NCBI RefSeq assembly: GCF_003383615.1
Contig: NZ_QNUL01000029.1
Location: 16,001 to 80,000, forward strand
DNA length: 64,000 nucleotides
Direction: 5' to 3'
DNA from: Dyadobacter luteus
GTDB taxonomy: Bacteria > Bacteroidota > Bacteroidia > Cytophagales > Spirosomataceae
Every line of letters starts with the position of its first letter. Within the stretch, counting starts at the first letter, position 1. A program made the translations under genes and the position numbers. The notes under the pieces were generated by a model. It worked only from the letters and a program-made list of their open reading frames with translations, was not told where the DNA came from and ran no database searches. This document shows positions 7,908 through 15,664 of this stretch, in pieces.

Positions 7908-9073
7908 TAGATTTTCACTTGGATCATTTCCGAAGCGTAGCGCCTTGCTGCCTCATTGGTCTGAACGTAATCGTCGTAACCGGGGTTTGGGATAAAATCG
8001 ACTTTTTCAAGGGTCTCCAGAATTACATCAGAGATCTCTAAAAATCCGACTCTGTCGTGTAAAAATGCATCTACTGCAATCTCATTGGCAGCATTGATAA
8101 TGCATGCTGCATTGCCACCTTTTTCCAGAACATGATAAGCTATGGCGAGGTTACGGAATGTCTCCATATCAGGCTTCTCGAAAGTGAGTGAGGGGTAATC
8201 CATGAAACTAAACCGTGGAAAATCACTTTTCAGGCGCTGCGGATAGTGTAACGCATATTGTATCGGCAATTTCATATCCGGCAGGCCGAGTTGTGCTTTG
8301 ATACTGCCATCTTCAAACTGAACCAAAGAATGGACGATACTCTGTGGATGTACGATGACCTCAATCTGGCTGGCTGTAAGATTAAAAAGCCATTTAGCTT
8401 CAATAACTTCCAGACCTTTGTTCATTAATGTGGCAGAATCAATGGTAATTTTAGCCCCCATTGACCAGTTGGGATGCTTTAAAGCTTGCTCTTTTTTGAC
8501 AGAAGCCAGCAATGAACGATCCTTTCCACGGAATGGTCCTCCCGATGCGGTCAGAATAATTTTCTCAATCGGATTATGCTCTTCTCCTGCAAGGCATTGG
8601 AATATTGCAGAATGCTCTGAATCAACCGGATAAATATTGACGTCGTGTGCTTTGGCAAGTCCCATGATCAGCTCTCCTGCCACCACAAGCGTTTCTTTGT
8701 TTGCCAGGGCAATGTCTTTTCCAGCCTTAATAGCGTGAATTGTGGGTAGCAGTCCTGCATAGCCAACCATTGCTGTTAACACTACATCTACAGAATCGGA
8801 TTCTACGACTGAAACAAGTGCAGAGGAGCCCGTGTAGACCTTGATTGGCAGGTCAGACAGCGCCGCTTTCACCTGATCATAGAAATCCTTGTTTCCGATA
8901 ACTACTTCTTTGGGGAGGAATTTCCGGGCCTGCGCTATCAGTAACGTGGCACTTGTTTGTGCGGTAATGACTTCTAAGGAAAATGTATCCAGATTTGCCT
9001 CAATTACATCTAGTGCCTGAGTTCCTATTGATCCGGTAGACCCGAGAATGGCTATACGTTTTTTACTCATCAT
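7907..9073 (-). CDS. dxr: 1-deoxy-D-xylulose-5-phosphate reductoisomerase
   Basis: Protein of 388 residues, usual length for DXR/IspC. It converts DXP to MEP with NADPH, the second step of the non-mevalonate isoprenoid pathway. It shows the NADPH-binding start KRIAILGSTGSIGTQALDV, the ANKETLV motif, the metal and substrate residues in PVDSEHSAIFQ, LTASGGPF, HPNWSMGAKITIDSATLMNKG and the C-terminal AANEIAVDAFL. The start may be either of two adjacent ATGs (MMSKKRIA). It follows the GH3 gene with a 14-bp gap and overlaps the small membrane protein by one base, so the three probably form one operon. Confidence 0.96.
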   Translation of the reverse strand: MMSKKRIAILGSTGSIGTQALDVIEANLDTFSLEVITAQTSATLLIAQARKFLPKEVVIGNKDFYDQVKAALSDLPIKVYTGSSALVSVVESDSVDVVLTAMVGYAGLLPTIHAIKAGKDIALANKETLVVAGELIMGLAKAHDVNIYPVDSEHSAIFQCLAGEEHNPIEKIILTASGGPFRGKDRSLLASVKKEQALKHPNWSMGAKITIDSATLMNKGLEVIEAKWLFNLTASQIEVIVHPQSIVHSLVQFEDGSIKAQLGLPDMKLPIQYALHYPQRLKSDFPRFSFMDYPSLTFEKPDMETFRNLAIAYHVLEKGGNAACIINAANEIAVDAFLHDRVGFLEISDVILETLEKVDFIPNPGYDDYVQTNEAARRYASEMIQVKI

Positions 9074-9087
9074 ATATTTCTTGTCCC

Positions 9088-10590
9088 TCAGGAGCGGTTT
9101 ATCTTAATCAGTTCGTCAGCGATTTTACGATCATTGGAGAGTCTGGGTACCTTATTCTGACCACCCAGTTTGCCATTTGCCCTCATGTAATCAATAAACG
9201 TATTCTTGCGGAGTGGCACCAGTACCAGTTGGCGGAGAATACTTCCTTTGATAAGATCGTCGTAATATACGTTGAGCTCTGTTAGTCGTCTGTCTACATC
9301 GGCAACAAAATCTGCCATGTTCACCGGTTCTTTGGCAAATTCCACCAACCATTCGTGATAAGGCAGGCTGCCGCCAGATGCCGTTACCATGGGTGCTACT
9401 GTAAATTCCACCACTTCCACTTCGGGATGGCGCTCCATACCATAGCGCAACGCTTTCTCTATCTCTTCGCCAATTACGTGTTCACCAAAAGCTGAGATAA
9501 AATGTTTAATACGTCCTGAAACAACCACACGGTATGGATTGGTAGATACAAAGCGTACCGTATCTCCCAGTGAATAACCCCATAGACCGGCGTTGTTATT
9601 GACTATCATCGCATAGTTCTTACCTACTTCTACTTCTCCGATGGAAAGCCTTTTCGGGTTTTCGTCAAAGAAATTTTCTGAGGGGATAAATTCATAAAAA
9701 ATGCCTGTGTTGAGCAATAGTAACAAACCTTCTTCCTCCTGAGAATCCTGATACGCAAAGAATCCTTCTGAAGCCGGATAAAGCTCAATAGAGTCAATAC
9801 GTTTACCGATAGATTCGAAAAGTTTGGCGCGATAGGGTTCAAAATTCACACCTCCATAGATGAAGAGTGAAAACTCCGGGAATACATCTTTAATTTTTTT
9901 GCCGGTTCGGGCTATAATCCTGTCAAAGTACATTTGTACCCATGGAGGAATGCCGGAAATAAGAGACATTGGCTCATCGATTGTCTCATCTATGATTTTG
10001 TCCAGCTTGGTTTCCCAGTCTTCGATACAGTTGGTTTCGTAGCTTGGCAACTGATTAGAACGCAGGTATGCAGGAACATGATGGTTTGAAATTCCTGATA
10101 AACGGCCTGTCAGAACCCCACCTGTGTCAGTAAGTACCGGGCTTCCGGAAAGGAAAATAAGTTTATGATCTAAAAATTGAGATTTGCCCGTTTCTGCAAT
10201 ATATGTCAGAATGGCATTTTTGGCAGAGTTGATATGGTTGGATATGGAATCCTTAGAGATTGGTATATACTTTGTGCCCGAAGTTGTACCCGATGTTTTT
10301 GCAAAATAGAGCGGTTTTCCCGGCCATAGGATATCTTGCTCTCCTTCCTTAATACGGGCAATATAGCTTTTAAGATCTTCGTAATCACTTACGGGAACTG
10401 CTTCTTTAAAGTCGGAGTAGGATTGTATATCCTTAAAATGGTGATCCCTTCCGAATTGAGTGTCGCGTGCTTTTTTTATCAACGCGCTGAGCCATTCGTC
10501 CTGCACTTGTACGCTGCGCGCAATCCACTCATGTTGTTGTGATACGATATAGCGAGCCAACGGCTCACTCAAAAGTGATTTGATTCCCAT
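9088..10590 (-). CDS. GH3 family acyl-adenylating protein
   Basis: Protein of 500 residues of the GH3 family, relatives of plant auxin/jasmonate-conjugating enzymes in the ANL superfamily. The phosphate-binding loop FAKTSGTTSGTKYIP is at 97-110. Further marks are IYGGVNFEPYR, LYPASEGFFAYQ, WGYSLGDTVRF and SGRIKHFISAFGEHV near the C-terminus. Members activate a carboxylate with ATP and pass it to an amine. Bacterial GH3 substrates are largely undefined, so I do not propose one. It is the first gene of a probable GH3-dxr-membrane protein operon. A TACATTTG box (10599-10606) sits almost against the ATG. Confidence 0.85.
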   Translation of the reverse strand: MGIKSLLSEPLARYIVSQQHEWIARSVQVQDEWLSALIKKARDTQFGRDHHFKDIQSYSDFKEAVPVSDYEDLKSYIARIKEGEQDILWPGKPLYFAKTSGTTSGTKYIPISKDSISNHINSAKNAILTYIAETGKSQFLDHKLIFLSGSPVLTDTGGVLTGRLSGISNHHVPAYLRSNQLPSYETNCIEDWETKLDKIIDETIDEPMSLISGIPPWVQMYFDRIIARTGKKIKDVFPEFSLFIYGGVNFEPYRAKLFESIGKRIDSIELYPASEGFFAYQDSQEEEGLLLLLNTGIFYEFIPSENFFDENPKRLSIGEVEVGKNYAMIVNNNAGLWGYSLGDTVRFVSTNPYRVVVSGRIKHFISAFGEHVIGEEIEKALRYGMERHPEVEVVEFTVAPMVTASGGSLPYHEWLVEFAKEPVNMADFVADVDRRLTELNVYYDDLIKGSILRQLVLVPLRKNTFIDYMRANGKLGGQNKVPRLSNDRKIADELIKINRS

Positions 10591-10598
10591 AGTAAAAA

Positions 10599-10606
10599 CA
10601 AATGTA
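10599..10606 (-). promoter_or_regulatory. -7 element in front of the GH3 gene
   Basis: The minus strand reads TACATTTG, an exact TAnnTTTG match. A start site about 6-7 bp downstream would fall near 10592, so the transcript would be nearly leaderless relative to the ATG at 10590. No -33 box is evident. Confidence 0.35.
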
Positions 10607-10788
10607 CGCAGGATTTGTAAATTCCGTTATAAATCGGGTAGCATGAAGAGATGCTTTTAATGGTGATTTTGGGATGTACGAGATAGTCATTACATACTAG
10701 TTCTACAAGGGACAATGTGTTGAAATAACTGCATTTAGAGTGGTTTTCGAAAGATGAAATGGTCTGTATGTGAATTTTGTCAAATGAC

Positions 10789-10818
10789 TTTGTTTGTGGG
10801 TAATAATCTGTAATTTTG
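10789..10818 (+). promoter_or_regulatory. Promoter of mreB
   Basis: TTTG (10789-10792), an 18-bp spacer and TAATTTTG (10811-10818) together form a near-ideal Bacteroidota promoter (-33 TTTG, -7 TAnnTTTG). The leader to the ATG at 10859 is about 35 nt and is AT-rich. The rest of 10591-10788 shows no gene. Confidence 0.7.
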
Positions 10819-10858
10819 CAACCTTGAATTCAGAGATAAAGAAATTTTAAATATATAT

Positions 10859-11884
10859 ATGGGATTGTTTGATTTTTTAACAAGCGACATTGCGATAGAT
10901 TTGGGTACTGCCAATACCCTTATCATCCACAAGGATACTGTAGTTGTCGATGAGCCGTCGATTATTGCCATGGATAAAACCACTGGTAAAGTACTCGCGA
11001 TTGGCCACACAGCTATGCAAATGCATGAGAAGACCAACGAGAATATAAAGACAATCCGTCCTCTCAAAGACGGTGTTATCGCAGATTTTACCGCTGCGGA
11101 GATGATGATCAGAGGGTTAATCAAGATGATTGATACAGGCAACCGGTTCTTTTCTGCTTCTCACAGAATGGTGGTTTGTATCCCTTCAGGCATTACAGAA
11201 GTTGAAAAGCGTGCAGTAAAAGATTCCTGTGAGCATGCAGGCGCGAAAGAAGTGTATATGGTACATGAGCCGATTGCTGCTGCAATAGGTATCGGGATAG
11301 ATATTACACAACCTAATGGGGTGATGATCGTGGACATTGGTGGTGGTACTACCGAAATCGCCGTTATTGCTCTTTCCGGTATTGTTTGTGAGCAGTCGGT
11401 ACGTATTGCCGGGGATGTGTTTACACGTGATATTGTTGATTACATGCGCCGCGAGCACAACCTGCTGATCGGTGAGCGTTCTGCTGAGTTGATCAAAATG
11501 GCGATAGGTTCTGCATCTCCTGAGCTGGAAATCGCTCTGGAAGACTATCAGGTACGCGGTCGTGATTTGATGACAGGTATTCCAAAAGAAATTAAGGTAA
11601 CGTATAGTGAAATTGCTTATTCTCTCGATAAATCAATATCTAAAATAGAAGAAGGAGTGATGAAAGCGCTGGAAATTTCTCCGCCTGAGCTTTCTGCCGA
11701 TATTTTCAAGAATGGTATCTGGCTCACTGGTGGTGGTGCATTGATTCATGGTCTTGACCGCCGGATTTCACAAAAGACAAAGTTACCGGTACATATTGCT
11801 GAGGATCCGTTAAAGGCTGTAGTGAAAGGTACAGGTGAGGTTTTGAAGAATCTGGAACTTTATAAGCCTGTATTGATTTCCTGA
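10859..11884 (+). CDS. mreB: Rod shape-determining actin MreB
   Basis: Actin-like ATPase of 341 residues that forms membrane-bound filaments and positions the lateral-wall elongasome. Actin-fold motifs are complete: phosphate 1 DLGTANTLI (13-21), the EPIAAAIGIGIDI connect region, phosphate 2 VDIGGGTTEIAVI, and the adenosine motif WLTGGGALIHGLD. The start follows a strong promoter at 10789-10818. mreC and mreD lie downstream in the usual order, but a terminator-like hairpin separates mreB from mreC, which would let the cell make more MreB than MreCD. The first residues (MGLFDFLTSDIAIDLG) suggest a short amphipathic membrane-binding N-terminus. Confidence 0.96.
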   Translation: MGLFDFLTSDIAIDLGTANTLIIHKDTVVVDEPSIIAMDKTTGKVLAIGHTAMQMHEKTNENIKTIRPLKDGVIADFTAAEMMIRGLIKMIDTGNRFFSASHRMVVCIPSGITEVEKRAVKDSCEHAGAKEVYMVHEPIAAAIGIGIDITQPNGVMIVDIGGGTTEIAVIALSGIVCEQSVRIAGDVFTRDIVDYMRREHNLLIGERSAELIKMAIGSASPELEIALEDYQVRGRDLMTGIPKEIKVTYSEIAYSLDKSISKIEEGVMKALEISPPELSADIFKNGIWLTGGGALIHGLDRRISQKTKLPVHIAEDPLKAVVKGTGEVLKNLELYKPVLIS

Positions 11885-11908
11885 TTCGGATTATCAACGT
11901 TTTTTATA

Positions 11909-11940
11909 GCTCCCATGTCACTGGATATGGGAGCATTTTT
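11909..11940 (+). terminator. Terminator/attenuator between mreB and mreC
   Basis: GCTCCCAT (11909-11916) pairs with ATGGGAGC (11927-11934), followed by ATTTTTT. The 8-bp GC-rich stem with T-run has the form of an intrinsic terminator. It ends 5 bp before the mreC ATG at 11946, and no separate mreC promoter is evident, so partial read-through is likely. Confidence 0.7.
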
Positions 11941-11945
11941 TGCCT

Positions 11946-12785
11946 ATGCTCCAGCTCGTTGATTTTGTTATCCGGAATCGTTTCTTCCTGGTGTTTGTTT
12001 TGCTGGAAGTACTCAGTGTATGGCTTATTGTGCGCAATAATTCTTATTGGGGTGCTACGTACTTCAATACATCCAATTATTATGTAGCCAAAACGCTTGC
12101 ATTGTCGAATGCTGCGCAGGAGTATGCCAAGCTGGGAGAAATTAATGCGGATCTGGCACATGAGAATGCTAGGTTACATGCTATGCTTGCGGATGTGACG
12201 CAACGTAACCCGTCCGATGCCCCGGTAGGATATGTACCGGACTCAGCTTTTGCTTCTCGTTTTTCTTACACAGTAGCCAAAGTGGTAGACAATGAAACAA
12301 CAAAAGCGAACAATGTAATCACGATAGATAAAGGGCTGGCAGACGGGATACAACCTGGAATGGGTGTGATATCCGCTACCGGTGTCGTTGGTAAAGTACG
12401 TTTCTGTTCTGAAAACTATTCGGTGATTACATCCATTCTGCATTCGCAGTTTATGGTTTCTTCGAGGCTTGTCAGAAGCAACGAAATAGGTTATGCAAAA
12501 TGGCCGGGTAAAGATCCGTCAGTGATTGATCTGGTGGATGTTTCGAAATATACTAAAGTTTTCAAAGGAGATTCCGCTGTAACTTCAAACCAGAATTCTG
12601 TTTTCCCTCCAGGTATTATGGTGGGGAAAGTGGAGCATGTGGAAGTACACCCGGATCAGACATTTTATAATATTGCTTTAAGACTGGCTACCGACTTCAG
12701 GAATCTGTCTTACGTCTATGTGGTACAAAATCACCAGCTTGGGGAGCAAGAGAAACTTAAATCACGTACAGTAGATCAAAAATGA
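11946..12785 (+). CDS. mreC: Rod shape-determining protein MreC
   Basis: Protein of about 279 residues: a short cytoplasmic tail, one membrane helix around residues 10-28 (RNRFFLVFVLLEVLSVWLIV), a short coiled-coil (AQEYAKLGEINADLAHENARL), then a periplasmic beta domain (KVVDNETTKANNVITIDKG, GVISATGVVGKVRF, YVYVVQ). MreC links the MreB filaments to the periplasmic wall enzymes of the elongasome. The frame is open back to a TTG at 11940, but that lies in the T-run of the preceding hairpin, so ATG 11946 is chosen. Its stop overlaps the mreD start (ATGA). Confidence 0.93.
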   Translation: MLQLVDFVIRNRFFLVFVLLEVLSVWLIVRNNSYWGATYFNTSNYYVAKTLALSNAAQEYAKLGEINADLAHENARLHAMLADVTQRNPSDAPVGYVPDSAFASRFSYTVAKVVDNETTKANNVITIDKGLADGIQPGMGVISATGVVGKVRFCSENYSVITSILHSQFMVSSRLVRSNEIGYAKWPGKDPSVIDLVDVSKYTKVFKGDSAVTSNQNSVFPPGIMVGKVEHVEVHPDQTFYNIALRLATDFRNLSYVYVVQNHQLGEQEKLKSRTVDQK

Positions 12786-13285
12786 GTTTACGGGAAGCTA
12801 TTCAATACTCCTTAATGATATTGCTGTATATGATACTGCAGATTTTGTTTTTGCGTAATGTTGTACTCTTCAATTATGCATTCTGCTTTGTCTATATCGG
12901 AGGCGTGTTACTGTTACCAGCTGATACCGATAGGTTGTATTTGTTGCTCATAGGTTTCGCAACGGGATTCACTGTCGATGTTTTTTCCAATACCTTCGGA
13001 ATGCATGCATTTGCCACCGTTCTGATTGCCTACCTCAAACCCTATCTGGTGAATTATCAAATGGAAGCTAAGGGAACGGAACGAATGGAGCTTGGCATCC
13101 GGTCGCAAGGGCTCGGATCATTTTTGGCATATATCGTACCTCTTATTTTCATACATCACGCTGTACTTTTCCTGATGGAAATGAACAGCTTTGGCATGAT
13201 CCTGTATACTTTCATTCGCATTTGTGCCAGCGTAGTGTTAAGTACTATTGTGTTGATTCTCCTGGAACTTTTCTCAAAAAGGTAG
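12782..13285 (+). CDS. mreD: Rod shape-determining protein MreD
   Basis: Integral membrane protein of 167 residues with about five hydrophobic segments and the MreD-type motif GFATGFTVDVFSNTFGMHAFA around residues 58-78. It is the membrane partner of MreC in the elongasome. It overlaps mreC by 4 bp (ATGA), showing translational coupling. In many Bacteroidota a penicillin-binding protein 2 and RodA follow; here they do not, and a sigma-factor gene comes next after a 200-bp gap. Confidence 0.9.
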   Translation: MSLREAIQYSLMILLYMILQILFLRNVVLFNYAFCFVYIGGVLLLPADTDRLYLLLIGFATGFTVDVFSNTFGMHAFATVLIAYLKPYLVNYQMEAKGTERMELGIRSQGLGSFLAYIVPLIFIHHAVLFLMEMNSFGMILYTFIRICASVVLSTIVLILLELFSKR

Positions 13286-13407
13286 TATGACAATTTGTCG
13301 CAGCTGGTGACCCTGGCTCATTATTTGATGTATATACATATAATAATGGTTGGAGTAAGATTCTGAAATAACAGGTTGTCAGTTGCGTCACACTTCCTTT
13401 CAACTAG

Positions 13408-13441
13408 TGAACGGGTTTTCGGTGCTTCAAAAAGCCGTTCA
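13408..13441 (+). other. Hairpin between mreD and the sigma factor gene
   Basis: TGAACGGGTTTT pairs with AAAAAGCCGTTCA across a short loop. There is no T-run afterwards, so it is at best a weak terminator for mreBCD. It ends 12 bp before the -33 box of the sigma promoter and could also be an operator. The remaining part of 13286-13500 shows nothing else I can name. Confidence 0.4.
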
Positions 13442-13452
13442 TCAAATTTTAA

Positions 13453-13484
13453 TTTGTACCGTTTGGAGCTGTTGTTAATCTTTG
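13453..13484 (+). promoter_or_regulatory. Promoter of the ECF sigma factor gene
   Basis: TTTG (13453-13456), 20-bp spacer and AATCTTTG (13477-13484, one mismatch to TAnnTTTG). Transcription would start about 13491, in agreement with an ATG at 13501 or 13513. Confidence 0.5.
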
Positions 13485-13512
13485 TAAATTCAGCATTCCT
13501 ATGTTAGTCGCC

Positions 13513-14100
13513 ATGTCAGAAACACTCACGAACAATGGATATACGGATGACCTTCGCTATGAGGTTTTTAACCGTGAATTCATGCCTCATATTGACTCCA
13601 TGTACAATTTCGCCTTTCGTCTTACCATGGACGAAGACGATGCTAATGACCTGGTTCAGGATACCTATTTAAAAGCTTTCAGGTTTATTTCTTCTTTTGA
13701 GCAAGGTACCAATGCAAAAGCCTGGCTTTTCAGAATTTTAAAAAACAGCTTCATCAATGATTACCGTAAGAAGAGCAAAGAACCTTCCAAGGTAGATTAT
13801 CAGGAGGTTGAGACTACCTATAATTCAGAAGAAGCTTCGGATACTACTTACACGGTAGATTTGCGGGCTGATGCAGTTCAGGAGCTGATTGGGGACGAAG
13901 TGGCCAATGCTTTAAATGCGTTACCGGTCGACTTCCGTACCGTGATCATCCTTTGCGATATAGAAGGATTCACTTACGAGGAAATGGCTAAAATTCTGGA
14001 TATACCTATCGGTACTGTAAGATCTAGATTGCACCGTGCTCGTAACCTTTTGAAAGAGAAACTGAAAAGTTATGCGAGCTCAATGGGATATGATTCATAA
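13513..14100 (+). CDS. ECF-type RNA polymerase sigma factor
   Basis: Sigma factor of about 195 residues with only regions 2 and 4. Region 2 includes MYNFAFRLTMDEDDANDLVQ and the WLFRILKNSFINDYRK core-binding/-10 recognition stretch. Region 4 carries the helix-turn-helix GFTYEEMAKILDIPIGTVRSRLHRAR. It recruits RNA polymerase to a dedicated promoter set. An in-frame ATG at 13501 gives MLVAMSETL; the ATG at 13513 is preferred because the predicted start site lies close to 13491. A small Cys-rich protein, probably its anti-sigma factor, is 82 bp downstream, and gmk and nadD follow in the same direction. Confidence 0.92.
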   Translation: MSETLTNNGYTDDLRYEVFNREFMPHIDSMYNFAFRLTMDEDDANDLVQDTYLKAFRFISSFEQGTNAKAWLFRILKNSFINDYRKKSKEPSKVDYQEVETTYNSEEASDTTYTVDLRADAVQELIGDEVANALNALPVDFRTVIILCDIEGFTYEEMAKILDIPIGTVRSRLHRARNLLKEKLKSYASSMGYDS

Positions 14101-14182
14101 CGTTTGAAACTTTTTTTGTAACCTAAGTGGTTATAAGGTACAACTGTACATATTCCATAATTCTTTTTTATCATTACCGGTA

Positions 14183-14473
14183 ATGAATGCATCTTTGAAG
14201 ACGCCTTCTGTGACAGAAGAAGCGCAAAAGCAAACCATGAAGCATACCTGCGAGCATCATGCTGAATGTATGAAAGTCATTCAGGCAATACTTGACGACG
14301 AAGCAACCGAGGCGGAGAAGGATCACTTCAGAGAAAACATGGATAAATGCATCCCTTGTATAGAAGCTTATCGCCTCGAAAAGTGTATTAAAGATTCTTT
14401 GAGCAGCAAAGTTCAGAAAAAGCCTTGTCCTCAGAACATTTTGAATACTATTATTTCAAAAATTAACGGTTAG
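14183..14473 (+). CDS. Putative anti-sigma factor, small Cys/His zinc-binding type
   Basis: Protein of 96 residues without membrane segment. After a polar lead it shows MKHTCEHHAECMKVIQAIL and then DHFRENMDKCIPCIEAYRL, i.e. paired Cys/His residues with a CxxC, followed by a helical tail. This resembles soluble zinc-associated anti-sigma (ZAS) proteins, although the H-to-CxxC spacing is longer than the usual HxxxCxxC. The position right after an ECF sigma gene supports this role. Redox or metal control of the partner sigma would be the expected consequence, by analogy with the family. The gmk GTG start follows 10 bp after the stop. Confidence 0.72.
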   Translation: MNASLKTPSVTEEAQKQTMKHTCEHHAECMKVIQAILDDEATEAEKDHFRENMDKCIPCIEAYRLEKCIKDSLSSKVQKKPCPQNILNTIISKING

Positions 14474-14483
14474 TAGTATTCGC

Positions 14484-15053
14484 GTGAAAGGTAAGCTTAT
14501 CATATTTTCTGCCCCCTCAGGTTCCGGTAAAACCACTATCGTTCGCCATTTATTACAAAAGTATCCGTCTTTGCTGGCGTTTTCGGTATCGGCTGCTACA
14601 CGCGAGCAGCGTGAGCACGAGGTAAACGGAAAAGATTACTACTTCATCCCCAAAAAAGAGTTTCGTCAGAAAATTGCAGACAATGAATTTGCAGAGTGGG
14701 AAGAGGTGTATGCAGGCAATTACTATGGCACTTTCAAAACCGAGATTGAGCGTCTGTGGGCAGAAGGAAAACATGTTCTTTTTGATGTAGATGTAAAGGG
14801 TGGGCTTAAGCTTAAAGAAATATACAGAGAAGATGCACTGGCTGTTTTCGTAAAAGTATCTTCGGAAGACGAAATCATCCGCCGTTTGAGTGGAAGAGGA
14901 ACTGAATCGGAAAAATCGCTGGAAACACGACTTGGAAAGGTGCGTTATGAACTTAGCTTTGAGGATAAGTTTGATATTACACTGATCAATGACAATTTGT
15001 CGGATGCGCTGGAAAAAGCGGAAAACCTTGCGCTCGATTTTATTGCTTCGTAA
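14484..15053 (+). CDS. gmk: Guanylate kinase
   Basis: Protein of 189 residues, usual length. It phosphorylates GMP to GDP with ATP. The P-loop FSAPSGSGKTTIVRHL (8-23) is at the N-terminus. TREQREHEVNGKDYYF contacts GMP, and EWEEVYAGNYYGT plus DVDVKGGLKLK complete the family pattern. Start codon is GTG at 14484 (VKGKLIIFSAP); no ATG fits. The gene lies 10 bp after the anti-sigma gene and 27 bp before nadD, so all four genes from 13513 probably share a transcript. Confidence 0.96.
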   Translation: MKGKLIIFSAPSGSGKTTIVRHLLQKYPSLLAFSVSAATREQREHEVNGKDYYFIPKKEFRQKIADNEFAEWEEVYAGNYYGTFKTEIERLWAEGKHVLFDVDVKGGLKLKEIYREDALAVFVKVSSEDEIIRRLSGRGTESEKSLETRLGKVRYELSFEDKFDITLINDNLSDALEKAENLALDFIAS

Positions 15054-15080
15054 GTTTAGCCTTCCATCAAATCCTCAGCA

Positions 15081-15656
15081 ATGAAAATAGGCCTCTTTTT
15101 CGGATCATTTAATCCTATCCACATTGGCCACCTGATCATCGCCAATACCATGGCATCTGCTACCGATCTTGAACAAGTTTGGTTTGTAGTAAGTCCCCAA
15201 AATCCATTTAAGAAGAATAACAGCTTATTGCACGAGTTTGACCGGTATGATATGGTGCAACGTGCAGTATCCGAGAACCCGCTTCTTAAGGTGACTGATA
15301 TTGAATTCCATATGCCAAAGCCAAGCTATACGATTGATACTTTGGTCAGAATTCAGGAGAAGTTTCCTCAGCACGAGTTCCGGCTTATTATGGGAGAAGA
15401 CAATCTGGCACAATTTCCTAAATGGAAAAACTATGAGCAAATCCTGGAGTATACAGGACTCTACGTCTATTCCAGACCACAATCCGCTCCGCATAACTTT
15501 AAAGATCATCCTGCAGTCAAATTTGTAGAAGCCCCTCTGCTGGACATTTCTGCCACCTACATCCGTTCTTGTTTGAAAAATGGTTCTTCTATCCGTTACA
15601 TGGTGCCGGAGCCGGTGGAGCAGATGATTCGTATTAAGAAGTTTTATGTTAATTGA
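15081..15656 (+). CDS. nadD: Nicotinate-nucleotide adenylyltransferase
   Basis: Protein of 191 residues. It joins nicotinate mononucleotide to ATP to give deamido-NAD, a late step of NAD synthesis. It has the nucleotidyltransferase start GLFFGSFNPIHIGHLIIAN with the HxGH motif, VSPQNPFKK, LIMGEDNLAQFPKWKNYEQI, and the C-terminal ISATYIRSCLKNGSSIRYMVP with the SxTxxR motif. nadC, an earlier enzyme of the same pathway, is at 57288-58151. The convergent SWIM gene ends 8 bp after this stop, leaving no room for a terminator outside the coding sequences. Confidence 0.95.
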   Translation: MKIGLFFGSFNPIHIGHLIIANTMASATDLEQVWFVVSPQNPFKKNNSLLHEFDRYDMVQRAVSENPLLKVTDIEFHMPKPSYTIDTLVRIQEKFPQHEFRLIMGEDNLAQFPKWKNYEQILEYTGLYVYSRPQSAPHNFKDHPAVKFVEAPLLDISATYIRSCLKNGSSIRYMVPEPVEQMIRIKKFYVN

Positions 15657-15664
15657 AATATTCA

